The notes: generated from the letters alone by a model not told the origin. DNA of 64,000 nucleotides from Methylovorus glucosotrophus (GCF_009858335.1 NZ_VMSE01000001.1:1736001-1800000), one strand, 5' to 3'; positions 34,543 through 43,704 are shown, counted from the first letter of the stretch. Translations and numbers: made by a program.

Positions 34543-34704
34543 ATGCTCAACTATTCTATCGTGTTTTTGGTCATCGCCTTGATTGCAGCCCTCTTCGGGT
34601 TCAGTGGAATCGCTGCAGGGGCTGCCGAAATTGCAAAAATCCTCTTCTATATCTTTCTTGTGATCTTTGTTATTTCATTATTAACAGGATTTTTCTCAAA
34701 GTAA
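34543..34704 (+). CDS. DUF1328 small membrane protein
   Basis: A 53-residue protein, [20 protein letters not shown] onward, ending GFFSK. It matches the DUF1328 (YtjA) family: two membrane helices joined by a [11 protein letters not shown] turn. An AAGGA ribosome site lies 7 bases upstream. Members are found in stress-induced operons and have no assigned function. It is divergent from the CHASE3 kinase and 40 bases before the DUF883-like gene. Confidence 0.88.
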   Translation: MLNYSIVFLVIALIAALFGFSGIAAGAAEIAKILFYIFLVIFVISLLTGFFSK

Positions 34705-34744
34705 TCAATTATTTCAATTAATTTTTTAAAAGAAGGTAACGATT

Positions 34745-35167
34745 ATGTTCAGTACATCCAAAACACAAGATATCCAACAAAAACTCGAAACAACTGCAGA
34801 AGATGTCAAAGATAATGTCACCGACATTGCCGAAGAAGCAAAAGTTGCCACGGCGAAACTGAAAGACAAGCTGCAGGATAAATCCAATGCATCCAAGGAT
34901 GAAATTCTGGCTTTACTGGAAAGTGTAAAAGACTTGCTGGAATCCAAGGATCCTGGCGAAAAGCTGGAAACGCTGAAAGATCAGCTGTCCACCAAGCTCA
35001 GCGACTGGAGCAGCACTTTGCGCGGCGAAGTCCAGCAAGCTATTAAAACCGGCGAAACACGCTCCAGGCAGATCGTGCGCAAGCGTACCCTGTTGAGCCT
35101 GTCTGTGGTCTTTGGTACAGGTGCCGCCCTTGGCTATCTGCTGGGCAGCCAGCATTCCGAAGACTGA
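34745..35167 (+). CDS. DUF883 (ElaB/YqjD-like) membrane-anchored protein
   Basis: A 140-residue protein. Most is a charged, probably coiled-coil helical region (1-105, rich in K, E, D and S). One C-terminal membrane helix (LLSLSVVFGTGAALGYLLG) comes before a short tail. This is the ElaB/YqjD/DUF883 layout. In E. coli such proteins tether ribosomes to the membrane in stationary phase. AGAAGG precedes the ATG. It lies between the DUF1328 and ferritin-like genes, in one probable stress operon. Confidence 0.85.
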   Translation: MFSTSKTQDIQQKLETTAEDVKDNVTDIAEEAKVATAKLKDKLQDKSNASKDEILALLESVKDLLESKDPGEKLETLKDQLSTKLSDWSSTLRGEVQQAIKTGETRSRQIVRKRTLLSLSVVFGTGAALGYLLGSQHSED

Positions 35168-35217
35168 AGCCTATACCGCCAGCCCACATTGCCAGCTAAC
35201 AGACAAGGAAAGAGATC

Positions 35218-35775
35218 ATGGACGAAGTGACGAATCTGCAAACTGCCGATCAGTTATTCAAACTGGATATGGCCACCATACGCAAGAACGCACGCCAAAG
35301 TGTGGAAGATGGTGCAGCGACGGCCGGCTATGAAGCCAACCGCGAAGAGGTCATCCGCCACCTGAATGCGGCACTCGCCACCGAACTGGTGTGCAGCTTG
35401 CGTTACAAGCGCCATTACTTTACCGCCAAGGGCCTGAATTCCGAAGGCATTGCCAAGGAATTCAATGTCCATGCGCAAGAAGAACTGGAGCATGCCGACC
35501 AGATTGCCGCACGTATCGTGCAGCTCGGTGGCGAGCCTGATTTTTCGCCCGATGGTCTGGCAGGCCGCAGTCATGCAGACTACGTACCCTGCCTCGATTT
35601 ACGCGAGATGATCAAGGAGAACCTGGTGGCCGAGCGTATCGCTATCGACACCTATCACGAACTCATCCATTATATTGGCGACAAAGACCCGACAACACGC
35701 CGCTTGCTGGAAAGCATTCTGGCGACCGAGGAAGAGCACGCCGATGAGTTATCGGATTGGCTGGCCCGCTCCTGA
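35218..35775 (+). CDS. Ferritin-like (bacterioferritin/DPS-like) protein
   Basis: A 185-residue four-helix ferritin-like protein. Di-iron ligands are readable in ATELVCSLRYKRHY, HAQEELEHADQ, ENLVAERIAID and ATEEEHADEL. The first 25 residues and the KNARQSVEDGA segment are as in the DPS-like/bacterioferritin-type proteins common in Proteobacteria. It probably detoxifies iron and peroxide. An AAGGAAAGAG region precedes the ATG. It is followed 38 bases later by the response regulator gene. Confidence 0.88.
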   Translation: MDEVTNLQTADQLFKLDMATIRKNARQSVEDGAATAGYEANREEVIRHLNAALATELVCSLRYKRHYFTAKGLNSEGIAKEFNVHAQEELEHADQIAARIVQLGGEPDFSPDGLAGRSHADYVPCLDLREMIKENLVAERIAIDTYHELIHYIGDKDPTTRRLLESILATEEEHADELSDWLARS

Positions 35776-35813
35776 TCGTATTAACTTACCCTTAAGAGCA
35801 GACATAAAAAATC

Positions 35814-36446
35814 ATGAAAAAAATATTATTGGTGGACGATCACAGCATTGTGCGGCAAGGCCTGCGCAATCTGATCGAACTGGAGTCGGATCTGGAGGTA
35901 ACAGGTGAAGCTGCCTCCGGCATCGAAGCGATCAAGCTGGTGCGCAGCAATACCTACGACGTTGTGGTGATGGATATCTCCATGCCGGATAAAAACGGGG
36001 TGGATACCTTGCACGACCTGAAGCATGTCAATGCTGACCTGCCCGTGTTGATACTGAGTGGCTATGCAGAAGAACAGTATGCACTCAACCTGATGCGGAA
36101 CGGCTGCAAGGGCTATTTATCAAAAGATGCAGAGCCTGAGGAAATCATCTCGGCGATTCGGGCGATTGCCAATGGCAAACGCTACATTTCATCCGAACTG
36201 GCTGAGCTGATGACCAATGAGCTGAGTCATCCGACGGAAAAGCAGTTACACGAGACCTTGTCAGATCGCGAGTTCCAGGTCTTTTTCAAACTTGCAGGCG
36301 GCCTGAGTGCCACCGAAATTGCAGACGAGCTCTGCATCAGCGTGAAAACCGTCAGCACCTATCGCACGCGGATTCTGGAGAAGATGAGCTTGAAAACCAA
36401 TGCAGATTTGACGTATTACGCCATCAAGAACGGCCTGATTACATGA
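35814..36446 (+). CDS. NarL/LuxR-type response regulator
   Basis: A 210-residue regulator. The receiver has D8/D9, phospho-acceptor D54 in VVMDISMPDK and K103-like YLSKD. The LuxR helix-turn-helix (about 148-205) has LSDREFQVFFKLAGGLSATEIADELCISVKTVSTYR. It is likely the partner of the CHASE3 HisKA_3 kinase encoded nearby. Its position at the end of a run of stress genes suggests that it controls them. Confidence 0.92.
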   Translation: MKKILLVDDHSIVRQGLRNLIELESDLEVTGEAASGIEAIKLVRSNTYDVVVMDISMPDKNGVDTLHDLKHVNADLPVLILSGYAEEQYALNLMRNGCKGYLSKDAEPEEIISAIRAIANGKRYISSELAELMTNELSHPTEKQLHETLSDREFQVFFKLAGGLSATEIADELCISVKTVSTYRTRILEKMSLKTNADLTYYAIKNGLIT

Positions 36447-36510
36447 ACTGGAATCACGATCACATCGATATTTTGTCAGCGTTTGTAGGACAAGCGCGGA
36501 TAGGAGCGAT

Positions 36511-37011
36511 ATGGATATTTCATTATCATGCCACGAGTTTAACCATGGAAAACAATCCTTCCAGCAGTATGGATTAACAATGTCTGTAACCAATGCACAA
36601 CTTTCTACACAGCAGCCCTATATGAGAGTCTTGCTCATTGAAGACTCGGCCTTGTTGCGAGAAACCATTATGGAGACCTTGTCATCATGTGATGGCCTGG
36701 TGTTTGATGGGGTCGCCGCCACCCAGTCCGAAGCCTTTAAAATCCTGCGAGACCGCCCATTCGACTTTTTACTGGTCGATATTGAGCTGGCTGAAGGCAA
36801 TGGGTTTGAGGTGATCCGCATGACGCAGCGCGAAGATTTCCCTTATCCGCGGCCCAAGTACATGATCCTGACCAATCATGCCCATCCGCATTACCGTCAG
36901 GAAGCCCAAACCTTGGGCGTGGAATACTTTTTCGACAAGTCGATGGATTTTGACAAGGCCATCGACACGCTGGAAGCCGAAGTCAAGAAATTCGTTCCTG
37001 AAAACGATTAA
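36511..37011 (+). CDS. Single-domain receiver protein
   Basis: A 166-residue stand-alone receiver (CheY-like) with an extra N-terminal part of about 36 residues. The acidic pair is E44/D45, the phospho-acceptor D90 in LLVDIELAEG, then T121 and K143. No output domain is present. The ATG at 36511 has AGGAG 4 bases upstream, while an internal ATG (MSVTNAQ) has none. A TTGTAGG motif lies 22 bases before the start. It may be a phosphate sink or relay element for the adjacent kinase/regulator pair. Confidence 0.8.
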   Translation: MDISLSCHEFNHGKQSFQQYGLTMSVTNAQLSTQQPYMRVLLIEDSALLRETIMETLSSCDGLVFDGVAATQSEAFKILRDRPFDFLLVDIELAEGNGFEVIRMTQREDFPYPRPKYMILTNHAHPHYRQEAQTLGVEYFFDKSMDFDKAIDTLEAEVKKFVPEND

Positions 37012-37049
37012 CCCTGGCGATCCATCGCCGGGCGCTTTGCCTCTCGTTA

Positions 37050-37055
37050 TATAAT
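37050..37055 (+). promoter_or_regulatory. -10 element of the guanidinium exporter gene
   Basis: A perfect TATAAT lies 20 bases before the first riboswitch hairpin. The -35 region is poor. Confidence 0.5.
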
Positions 37056-37074
37056 CCACGCTTTCCATCCGCCA

Positions 37075-37119
37075 CTCGGGGACGACCCTGAGCTGCATTT
37101 TTTATTCGGGACGACCCGG
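37075..37119 (+). promoter_or_regulatory. Guanidine-II (mini-ykkC) riboswitch
   Basis: Two stem-loops, each with the diagnostic ACGA (ACGR) tetraloop. P1 is CTCGGGG-ACGA-CCCTGAG (37075-37092) and P2 is TCGGG-ACGA-CCCGG (37106-37119), with a 13-nt linker. The AAAGGGG ribosome site starts two bases after P2, 4 bases before the ATG of the SMR gene. This is the guanidine-II architecture, in which ligand binding to both loops frees the ribosome site. Confidence 0.9.
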
Positions 37120-37131
37120 CAAAGGGGTCAT

Positions 37132-37446
37132 ATGTCCTGGATACTACTCATACTGGCGGGGCTGTTTGAAATCGGCTTCACTACCTGCCTCAAGCTCTCT
37201 GATACGTTCAGCAAGCCTTGGCCGACGCTAGGCTTTATCGTCTGCGCCGGGATCAGCTTCTGGCTGCTGATGCAGGCCACGCGCGACATTCCGCTGGGAA
37301 CCGCCTATGCGGTATGGACGGGAATAGGCGTGCTGGGCACTGTCATCATCGGTATTGTTGTGTTCAACGACCCGCTGAGCCCCCTGCGCCTGTTGTTTCT
37401 AGTATTATTGATTGGCGCGATCATCGGCCTCAAGGCAGTCTCCTGA
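37132..37446 (+). CDS. gdx: Guanidinium exporter (SMR family, Gdx/SugE)
   Basis: A 104-residue, four-helix small-multidrug-resistance protein with the catalytic glutamate in LAGLFEIGFTT. The SugE/Gdx signature is seen in KLSDTFSKPWP and GTAYAVWTGIGVLGT. These homodimeric antiporters export guanidinium in exchange for protons. The guanidine-II riboswitch directly upstream supports Gdx rather than a quaternary-ammonium pump. The gene is monocistronic or weakly linked to the next gene. Confidence 0.95.
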   Translation: MSWILLILAGLFEIGFTTCLKLSDTFSKPWPTLGFIVCAGISFWLLMQATRDIPLGTAYAVWTGIGVLGTVIIGIVVFNDPLSPLRLLFLVLLIGAIIGLKAVS

Positions 37447-37502
37447 GCCGCCATGACGCGCTGATGGATGCCTGATCAACCTTTCGCTATCGATAGAACA
37501 TC

Positions 37503-37997
37503 ATGTCACTCGAAACCTGGGAATTACTGAGCTACGTTGTTACCGTGTTCGGCTTGCCGCTGGCGATCTTTTCCTTTGTGCTGGAACAGCGCAAGGAACG
37601 CGAAAACGAAGAGGAAGAGGTCTACCAGGAGCTGTCCGACGCCTATACCGATTTTCTCAAGCTGGTGATGGCGAATCCGGACCTCAAGCTGCGCTCACAG
37701 AGTGCCAGCCAGGAGCTGAGCGAGGAGCAGCGCGAACGCAAGCTGGTGCTGTTTGAAATCCTGGTATCGCTATTTGAACGTGCCTACCTGCTGGCATATG
37801 AGGAAAAGATGGTCGGCAAGCAATTGCGGCGCTGGCGCTCGTGGGATGACTATATGCGCGAGTGGTGCCGGCGCGATGACTTCCGTAACACCCTGCCGCG
37901 CCTGCTGCATGGCGAAGACCCAGATTTTGCCGCGTATATCCGTAAGCTTGCCCTGCAGGAAACCACGCGCCTGCCTGAAACCACGGTTTCTAATTAA
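37503..37997 (+). CDS. Hypothetical membrane-anchored protein
   Basis: A 164-residue protein that I do not recognise. One N-terminal membrane helix (about 8-27, LLSYVVTVFGLPLAIFSFVL) is followed by a very acidic coiled-coil start (RKERENEEEEVYQEL). A helical domain rich in W and R (LRRWRSWDDYMREWCRR) comes after it. The layout suggests a cytoplasmic helical domain tethered to the inner membrane. It lies 56 bases after gdx and converges with the TraB/GumN gene. No ribosome site is obvious. Confidence 0.65.
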   Translation: MSLETWELLSYVVTVFGLPLAIFSFVLEQRKERENEEEEVYQELSDAYTDFLKLVMANPDLKLRSQSASQELSEEQRERKLVLFEILVSLFERAYLLAYEEKMVGKQLRRWRSWDDYMREWCRRDDFRNTLPRLLHGEDPDFAAYIRKLALQETTRLPETTVSN

Positions 37998-38018
37998 TTT
38001 CGACTTAAGGGGCATTCC

Positions 38019-38885
38019 CTACTTGAGACGTTTCAGCTTGTAACCTGCCTGTTGCAGTTGAGCCAGCAAACCGCGCTTGCCGGCCAGATGCGCCGCACCG
38101 ACCGCCACAAATACCGACTTTTCCCGTGCTTCAGCATCAATGCGCGGCGCCATGAGATCATTTCTATCATCCAATAGTTTGACGCGCAGCTTGGCCCACA
38201 GCGCCGGAGGCAGCAGATTGCCGGTCATGCGCGTATCAATGTCAGCAATCCTGGCCGGATCGCCTTTCAGATAGGCTTTCACCAGCATCTCGTAATCACG
38301 CTCCTTGTCGCGCTGACTGCGCTTTAATACCGCTCGCAACATGCCCAGCTGCTCGTCCTGGCTCAGGCTGTCCAGCAGGCCGAAGTGCTCTTCCGACGTT
38401 TCCAGGCCTTTGACATCGCGCCCCAGGTCACGGGCTTTGGCATAGAGCTGAATGTCCTGGGTATAAGGCCCCTGCGGCCGCGGCAGATCAAACACCACCG
38501 CCAGCAGCCAGGGTTTCATCTTCATGGCCATATTGCCTATGGCGTGCACTTCCGCCAGCGCCCTCACCTGCTCCAGCTCCTTGGCAGTCAACAGCTCCTG
38601 AAACTGCTGGTCAGGATTGAGATAAACGCCTTGATCCTTGGGCGGCAGGGTTTCCATCATGAAGACATCCACCTCGCCCAGCGCCGTTAACACGGCAGGG
38701 GCAAAATCATTCACTCGGGCATCATCGGTATGCACGGTGCCAAACAGATAGCTCACTTTGCCGCCTGGCGCCTGCAGTTGCCACAGCAAGGGGCGATCAG
38801 CCGCCTGGGCTGAAACACCAGCCAGCAGGCTTAGCCCAAGCAGCCATCTGGCAGTGAGGGAAATGGAATACGATGTGAGCGACAT
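38019..38885 (-). CDS. TraB/GumN family protein
   Basis: About 288 residues from the ATG at 38885. A signal peptide ends at AQA and the mature protein starts ADRPLLWQLQAPG. The TraB/GumN (Tiki-like) features are SYLFGTVHTDD near the start and VAVGAAHLAGKRGLLAQLQQAGY near the end. Both histidine-containing motifs are needed for the metal site in eukaryotic relatives. Probably a periplasmic metalloprotease-like protein of unknown substrate. It converges with the hypothetical gene. Confidence 0.88.
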   Translation of the reverse strand: MSLTSYSISLTARWLLGLSLLAGVSAQAADRPLLWQLQAPGGKVSYLFGTVHTDDARVNDFAPAVLTALGEVDVFMMETLPPKDQGVYLNPDQQFQELLTAKELEQVRALAEVHAIGNMAMKMKPWLLAVVFDLPRPQGPYTQDIQLYAKARDLGRDVKGLETSEEHFGLLDSLSQDEQLGMLRAVLKRSQRDKERDYEMLVKAYLKGDPARIADIDTRMTGNLLPPALWAKLRVKLLDDRNDLMAPRIDAEAREKSVFVAVGAAHLAGKRGLLAQLQQAGYKLKRLK

Positions 38886-39029
38886 AATGAAACACCTGAA
38901 CCAGAGGTAAACAGGTGTCCATTCTCGCATTGATATGGCCTGGGGAGCAGCCTGCATTGCTTTGGTCATTTGCAGGGCAGCGCAAGACACGCACAGTGAT
39001 TCAGGCGCAGGCCTGAATCACCGGGGGAA

Positions 39030-41204
39030 TCAGCGCGTGGTCTGCTTTTGCTTGAACGGCGTTTGCTTGAACGGGGTTTTCTTGACCGGGGTTTTCTTGG
39101 CAACCAGGGCACGGCCGTTCATCTCGGGGCGGCGCGACTTGTTGACCGCAGGCACGATAGGCTGGAACGCAGGCACCAGGTGCTTCTTGCCATTTCCTAT
39201 CAGGTCTGCCCGACCCATTTTCTTCAAGGCTTCACGCAGCATCGGCCAGTTGTTGGGGTCGTGGTAGCGGATAAACGCTTTGTGCAGGCGCCGCACGCCA
39301 CCGGCCTTGGGGATAGGCACGGCTTCACTGTCCGCCGTGACCTTGCGCAGCGGGTTCTTGCCAGAATGGTACATGGCGGTGGCCATCGCCATCGGTGTGG
39401 GGGTAAAAGTCTGCACCTGATCCAGCTTGAAGTCATACTTTTTGAGCCACAGGGCCAGATTCAGCATGTCTTCATCCGTGGTACCAGGATGGGCGGCAAT
39501 GAAATACGGGATCAGGTATTGCTGTTTGCCCGCTTCCTTGGAGAAGCGTTCAAACATTTCCTTGAACTTGTCATAGGCGCCCATGCCGGGCTTCATCATC
39601 TTGGACAGCACGTTTTCTTCGCTGTGCTCGGGTGCAATCTTGAGATAACCGCCCACGTGATGCTGCACCAGTTCCTTGACGTACTCCGGGGATGTCACTG
39701 CCAGGTCGTAGCGCAGGCCGGAGCCGACGAGGATTTTCTTCACACCCTTGATATTGCGGGCCTTGCGGTAAAGCTGAATCAGCGCCGAGTGATCCGTATT
39801 GAGGTTTTCGCAAATACCGGGATACACACAGGATAGCTTGCGGCAGGACTGCTCGATTTTTTCGCTCTTGCAGGCCATGCGGTACATATTGGCAGTGGGG
39901 CCACCCAGATCGGAAATAATGCCGGTAAAGCCTTCGACCTTGTCACGGATTTCCACAATCTCGTTGAGGATGGACTCCTCGGAACGGCTCTGAATGATGC
40001 GGCCTTCATGCTCGGTAATCGAACAGAAGGTACAGCCGCCAAAGCAGCCACGCATGATGTTGACCGAAAAGCGGATCATCTCCCAGGCCGGGATGCGGGC
40101 ATCCTGATACACCGGGTGCGGCTTGCGCGCGTAGGGCAAGTCGTAAACGTAATCCATTTCTTTAGTCGTCAGCGGAATCGGCGGCGGATTGAGCCAGACT
40201 TCACGGTCACCATGGCGCTGCACCAGTGCACGGGCATTGCCGGGGTTGGCTTCCAGATGCAACACGCGCGAAGCATGGGCATACAAAACCGGGTCCTTGA
40301 TCACCTCTTCATAGGCAGGCAAACGCACCACCTGCTTGCTGCGGTCAGCCTTGGGTTTGCGCACGATCTGGATGGCACTCACGCCTTCAGGCAAGGCGGG
40401 CTTGGCATCAATCTTGTCGTCGGTTTCGCAACTGGAGCCCGCACCCATTTTCATTTCATAGGGGTCCACATGCACATCGACCTTGCCGGGGCGATCCAGA
40501 TTGGTGGATGCAATTTCATCCCAGCCTTCGGGGATACGCTTGCGCAGGAAAGCCGTGCCGCGAATATCGGTAATATCGGCAATCTTGTCGCCCCGCGCAA
40601 TGCGGTGGCTCAGTTCAACCAGTGCGCGTTCGGCATTGCCGTAAAGCAGGATATCGGCCTTGGAATCCACCAGGATGGAGCGTCGCACTTTGTCGGACCA
40701 GTAATCGTAATGCGCAATACGGCGCAGGCTGGCCTCAATACTGCCAATGACCAGCGGCACATCGGCATAGGCCTCGCGGCAGCGCTGTGAATAGACCAGC
40801 ACGGCCCGGTCCGGACGCTTGCCGGCCTCGGCATTGGGCGTATAAGCGTCATCTGAACGTATCTTGCGATCCGCCGTGTAGCGGTTGACCATGGAGTCCA
40901 TATTGCCCGCAGTCACGCCGAAATACAGGTTGGGCTTGCCTAAAGTTTTGAAGGCATCGGCCGATAACCAGTCAGGTTGGGCGATAATGCCCACCCGGAA
41001 GCCTTGGGCTTCCAGTAGACGTCCTACCAGTGCCATACCGAAACTCGGGTGATCAATGTAGGCATCGCCCGTCACCAGAATAATGTCGCAACTATCCCAG
41101 CCGCGGGCGTCCATTTCAGCGCGGGTCATGGGGAGTACAGGGGCAGTACCGAAGCGTTTTGCCCAGTACGGGCGATAACTATTGATTAAGCGTGGTGTTT
41201 CCAT
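39030..41204 (-). CDS. YgiQ family radical SAM protein
   Basis: A 724-residue radical-SAM protein of the YgiQ (UPF0313) family. The cluster motif is [18 protein letters not shown] (about 385-400), preceded by a large N-terminal cobalamin-binding-like region with [13 protein letters not shown]. The C-terminus is a basic tail with repeated [13 protein letters not shown] units, probably disordered. Family members are widely conserved but the reaction is unknown. The gene stands alone, with its start 120 bases from the divergent FadL-type gene. Confidence 0.93.
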   Translation of the reverse strand: METPRLINSYRPYWAKRFGTAPVLPMTRAEMDARGWDSCDIILVTGDAYIDHPSFGMALVGRLLEAQGFRVGIIAQPDWLSADAFKTLGKPNLYFGVTAGNMDSMVNRYTADRKIRSDDAYTPNAEAGKRPDRAVLVYSQRCREAYADVPLVIGSIEASLRRIAHYDYWSDKVRRSILVDSKADILLYGNAERALVELSHRIARGDKIADITDIRGTAFLRKRIPEGWDEIASTNLDRPGKVDVHVDPYEMKMGAGSSCETDDKIDAKPALPEGVSAIQIVRKPKADRSKQVVRLPAYEEVIKDPVLYAHASRVLHLEANPGNARALVQRHGDREVWLNPPPIPLTTKEMDYVYDLPYARKPHPVYQDARIPAWEMIRFSVNIMRGCFGGCTFCSITEHEGRIIQSRSEESILNEIVEIRDKVEGFTGIISDLGGPTANMYRMACKSEKIEQSCRKLSCVYPGICENLNTDHSALIQLYRKARNIKGVKKILVGSGLRYDLAVTSPEYVKELVQHHVGGYLKIAPEHSEENVLSKMMKPGMGAYDKFKEMFERFSKEAGKQQYLIPYFIAAHPGTTDEDMLNLALWLKKYDFKLDQVQTFTPTPMAMATAMYHSGKNPLRKVTADSEAVPIPKAGGVRRLHKAFIRYHDPNNWPMLREALKKMGRADLIGNGKKHLVPAFQPIVPAVNKSRRPEMNGRALVAKKTPVKKTPFKQTPFKQKQTTR

Positions 41205-41324
41205 AGTTGACTATTTTACTCTGGAAACAAAAAATCGTCGCGACTGTATAACTATAGGCCCTTGTTTTCGGCCAAACTATCAATTACACGAACACCGGGA
41301 AAACCGGGAACAACGGGAAGACAA

Positions 41325-42572
41325 ATGGGAGCATCTCAATTTGCAGGGGGTCGCCGAGCGGCCATGGTCATTCTGGCGACATGCAGTCTGCCAGCCTATG
41401 CCACCAATGGATTCAACCTGATTGGCTTTGGCGCTGAATCCACCTTGATGGGGGGAGCCGATGTTGCCGTGGCACGCGATCCTTCCGCACTCAACACCAA
41501 CCCGGCAGGCCTCGCGCAAATTCAGGGGCGCATGTTCAACGGCTTTGCCTCGCTGCTGCGCACCACCGACTTGCGGCATGAAGACCAATGGGGCAATGAT
41601 GAACACGCCTCCAATCGCTACACCGGCCTGGGCGGCGGCGGCTATGCCCAGTCGCTCGAAAGTCTGCCCTGTACGGCAGGTGTAGGCATGTTTGCTCAAG
41701 GTGGCGCTGGCGGCGTATTCAAAAACATCACGACACCCGCAGGTAATGAAGACAAATTCTCTGCACTGTTTGGCATTGCCAAGCTCACCGGTGGCCTGGG
41801 CTGTCAGGTGACAGATGATCTGGCGCTGGGCGGCAGCTTTGGTCTGGTTTATGCCAGTCTGGAGCAGAATCTGTATGGCAATACGACCAATGGCATCAAA
41901 ATTGAAGATGCCAGTACCATACGGCCAACCTTCAAGCTGGGCATGCAATATAAACTGACGCCGCGCATTGTGCTGGCGGCGGCTTATACCGGCAAAACCG
42001 AATTACCCATGACCGATGGCGAAATGAAGTTCAACACAGGCGCGGGTTACGTCACCTATCACGACGTGAGTTTCAAGGGCTTCGCCTTGCCACGCGAAAT
42101 TGCCGTCGGCGCTGCGTTTCGCCCCAATGATGACTGGCTGCTCTCCGTCAAGCTGAACTGGCTAGAATGGTCAGATGCCCTGACCTCCAGTACATTGCGC
42201 GCCACCCATCCGGATAGCCCGCTTGCGCCCACCATTACGCAAACCAACACCCTGGACTGGAAAAACCAGTGGGTGATTGCCACCGGCGCTGCGTATACAC
42301 TGAATGAACGTACTACGCTTTACGCTGGTTACAACTACGGACGCAATCCTATCCCACGGGGCAACACCACCCCATTCATCGCCGGCATTCTGGAGCACCA
42401 TTACACCGTGGGTGCTGCTTACAAATGGAATGAAGAATGGACAGTTACCGGAGGCGTGGAATACGACGCCCGCATTCGCGTCAAATACAACAACGATGAA
42501 TTACCCTTTGGCAATTCGGCCCTGAGTAATGAAGCGGTATTTTTCCACTTCATGCTTACGCGCAAGTGGTAA
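41325..42572 (+). CDS. FadL/TodX-type outer-membrane transporter
   Basis: About 415 residues from the ATG at 41325. I chose this start because GGGAAG lies just upstream and the signal peptide then runs to PAYA; earlier in-frame ATGs are possible. The mature protein begins TNGFNLIGFGAES, the FadL-family plug motif, followed by DPSALNTNPAGLA. The rest is beta-barrel, ending in an aromatic-rich FFHFMLTRKW. It would take up hydrophobic compounds such as long-chain fatty acids. No fatty-acid genes are adjacent. Confidence 0.9.
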   Translation: MGASQFAGGRRAAMVILATCSLPAYATNGFNLIGFGAESTLMGGADVAVARDPSALNTNPAGLAQIQGRMFNGFASLLRTTDLRHEDQWGNDEHASNRYTGLGGGGYAQSLESLPCTAGVGMFAQGGAGGVFKNITTPAGNEDKFSALFGIAKLTGGLGCQVTDDLALGGSFGLVYASLEQNLYGNTTNGIKIEDASTIRPTFKLGMQYKLTPRIVLAAAYTGKTELPMTDGEMKFNTGAGYVTYHDVSFKGFALPREIAVGAAFRPNDDWLLSVKLNWLEWSDALTSSTLRATHPDSPLAPTITQTNTLDWKNQWVIATGAAYTLNERTTLYAGYNYGRNPIPRGNTTPFIAGILEHHYTVGAAYKWNEEWTVTGGVEYDARIRVKYNNDELPFGNSALSNEAVFFHFMLTRKW

Positions 42573-42653
42573 CAAAAAAACAAGTATGAGCGCGGTTGGC
42601 ATGCAGTGGCGCGTGCTGATTAAAACCAGAAGATGCCTTTTGCGAAAGTGATA

Positions 42654-42687
42654 AAACCGGCCACCTTGCGAAGAAGGTGGCCGGTTT
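42654..42687. terminator. Bidirectional terminator between the FadL-type and hydrolase genes
   Basis: A perfect 14-bp stem AAACCGGCCACCTT / AAGGTGGCCGGTTT with a 6-nt loop, T-rich on both strands, lies between the convergent genes. Confidence 0.88.
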
Positions 42688-42691
42688 AATT

Positions 42692-43597
42692 TTAGTGACT
42701 CAGAAAGAAATCAGCAGTGTTTACAAATGCATCGTGGTATTGAAAGATTGAACCATGGTTTGCATCTGGGTATAGCACCAGCTGAGCATTCTTAATCTCT
42801 TTAAACAAGGTAATGGAACCCTCCGTAGGCAGCATGGTGTCATTACTGCCTGTCACCACCAAGACCGGTTGCTGAATGGCTTTCAGTGTTTTGAATTCAG
42901 GGTCGGGGGTGCTAGTCCACACAATTAACGCTTTGCCATGTGCATCTGCAATCTCCTTGCCACTCTCTGGGTCGCGCCCTGCTTGTCTGGCATAAACTCT
43001 CGATAAAAATGCAGCCGCCGCCTGTTTGCCTGCATCGCTTTGCGAGAAGAACAGATAGTCACGAGGGTCCTGCGCGTTTTCTCTTGAAAAAGCCTCGCCC
43101 AACACTTTCATCAAATTATTCCCGCCGCCTTGATAGGTAGTCCCGGCAAGGATTACCTTACGCACCAGTTCTGGATACTGTGCGGCGAGTTCTTGCGCAA
43201 TAAATCCGCCCAGTGAAAAACCCAACAAGTCCACCTGCTTGTAGCCCAGTGCCTGAATAAACGCATAAGCATCCGTCGTCATTTGCGTAATGTTATCGGC
43301 CACAACGCCGTTAGTTGAGCCTACCCCTCTGTTGTTGAATACCACCACTGGCCGGTTTTTTGCCAGGGCATTCACGACGGCTGGGTCCCAGGCATCCATG
43401 TTGCCAGTAAAGTGCTGAAGGAATATCAGGGGAGTGCCTGCTTTGGGCCCCAGTGTTCGGTATGAGAACTTGACGCCATTGGCATCCACAAACTTTGTAG
43501 TCGCTGTTTCCAATTTATCGTCTGCAAAAGCCGTACCCGATGGAATGATGGAGATGGCAGCAGAAAAGAGTAAAACTGTTTTTAGTAATTTGTTCAT
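42692..43597 (-). CDS. Exported alpha/beta hydrolase
   Basis: A 301-residue protein with a signal peptide (cleavage near AFADD) and an alpha/beta-hydrolase fold. The nucleophile elbow is GFSLGG (S128), the acid is in GSNDTMLP (about 250) and the histidine in DANHGSIF (about 280). The segment FLQHFTGNMDAWDP forms the oxyanion region. Substrate is unknown. AGGAG lies 8 bases before the ATG. It is divergent from a TetR repressor with candidate operators between them, so it is likely repressed by that protein. Confidence 0.88.
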   Translation of the reverse strand: MNKLLKTVLLFSAAISIIPSGTAFADDKLETATTKFVDANGVKFSYRTLGPKAGTPLIFLQHFTGNMDAWDPAVVNALAKNRPVVVFNNRGVGSTNGVVADNITQMTTDAYAFIQALGYKQVDLLGFSLGGFIAQELAAQYPELVRKVILAGTTYQGGGNNLMKVLGEAFSRENAQDPRDYLFFSQSDAGKQAAAAFLSRVYARQAGRDPESGKEIADAHGKALIVWTSTPDPEFKTLKAIQQPVLVVTGSNDTMLPTEGSITLFKEIKNAQLVLYPDANHGSIFQYHDAFVNTADFFLSH

Positions 43598-43704
43598 GAA
43601 TAGGGCTCCTGTTTAGCTTAAGTGATAAATGAAGATTTCTTATGTACGATGTTTAGCTGATATAGCGATTGTTTCCACTTCAGCCAGTTAAATTTCACAT
43701 TAAA

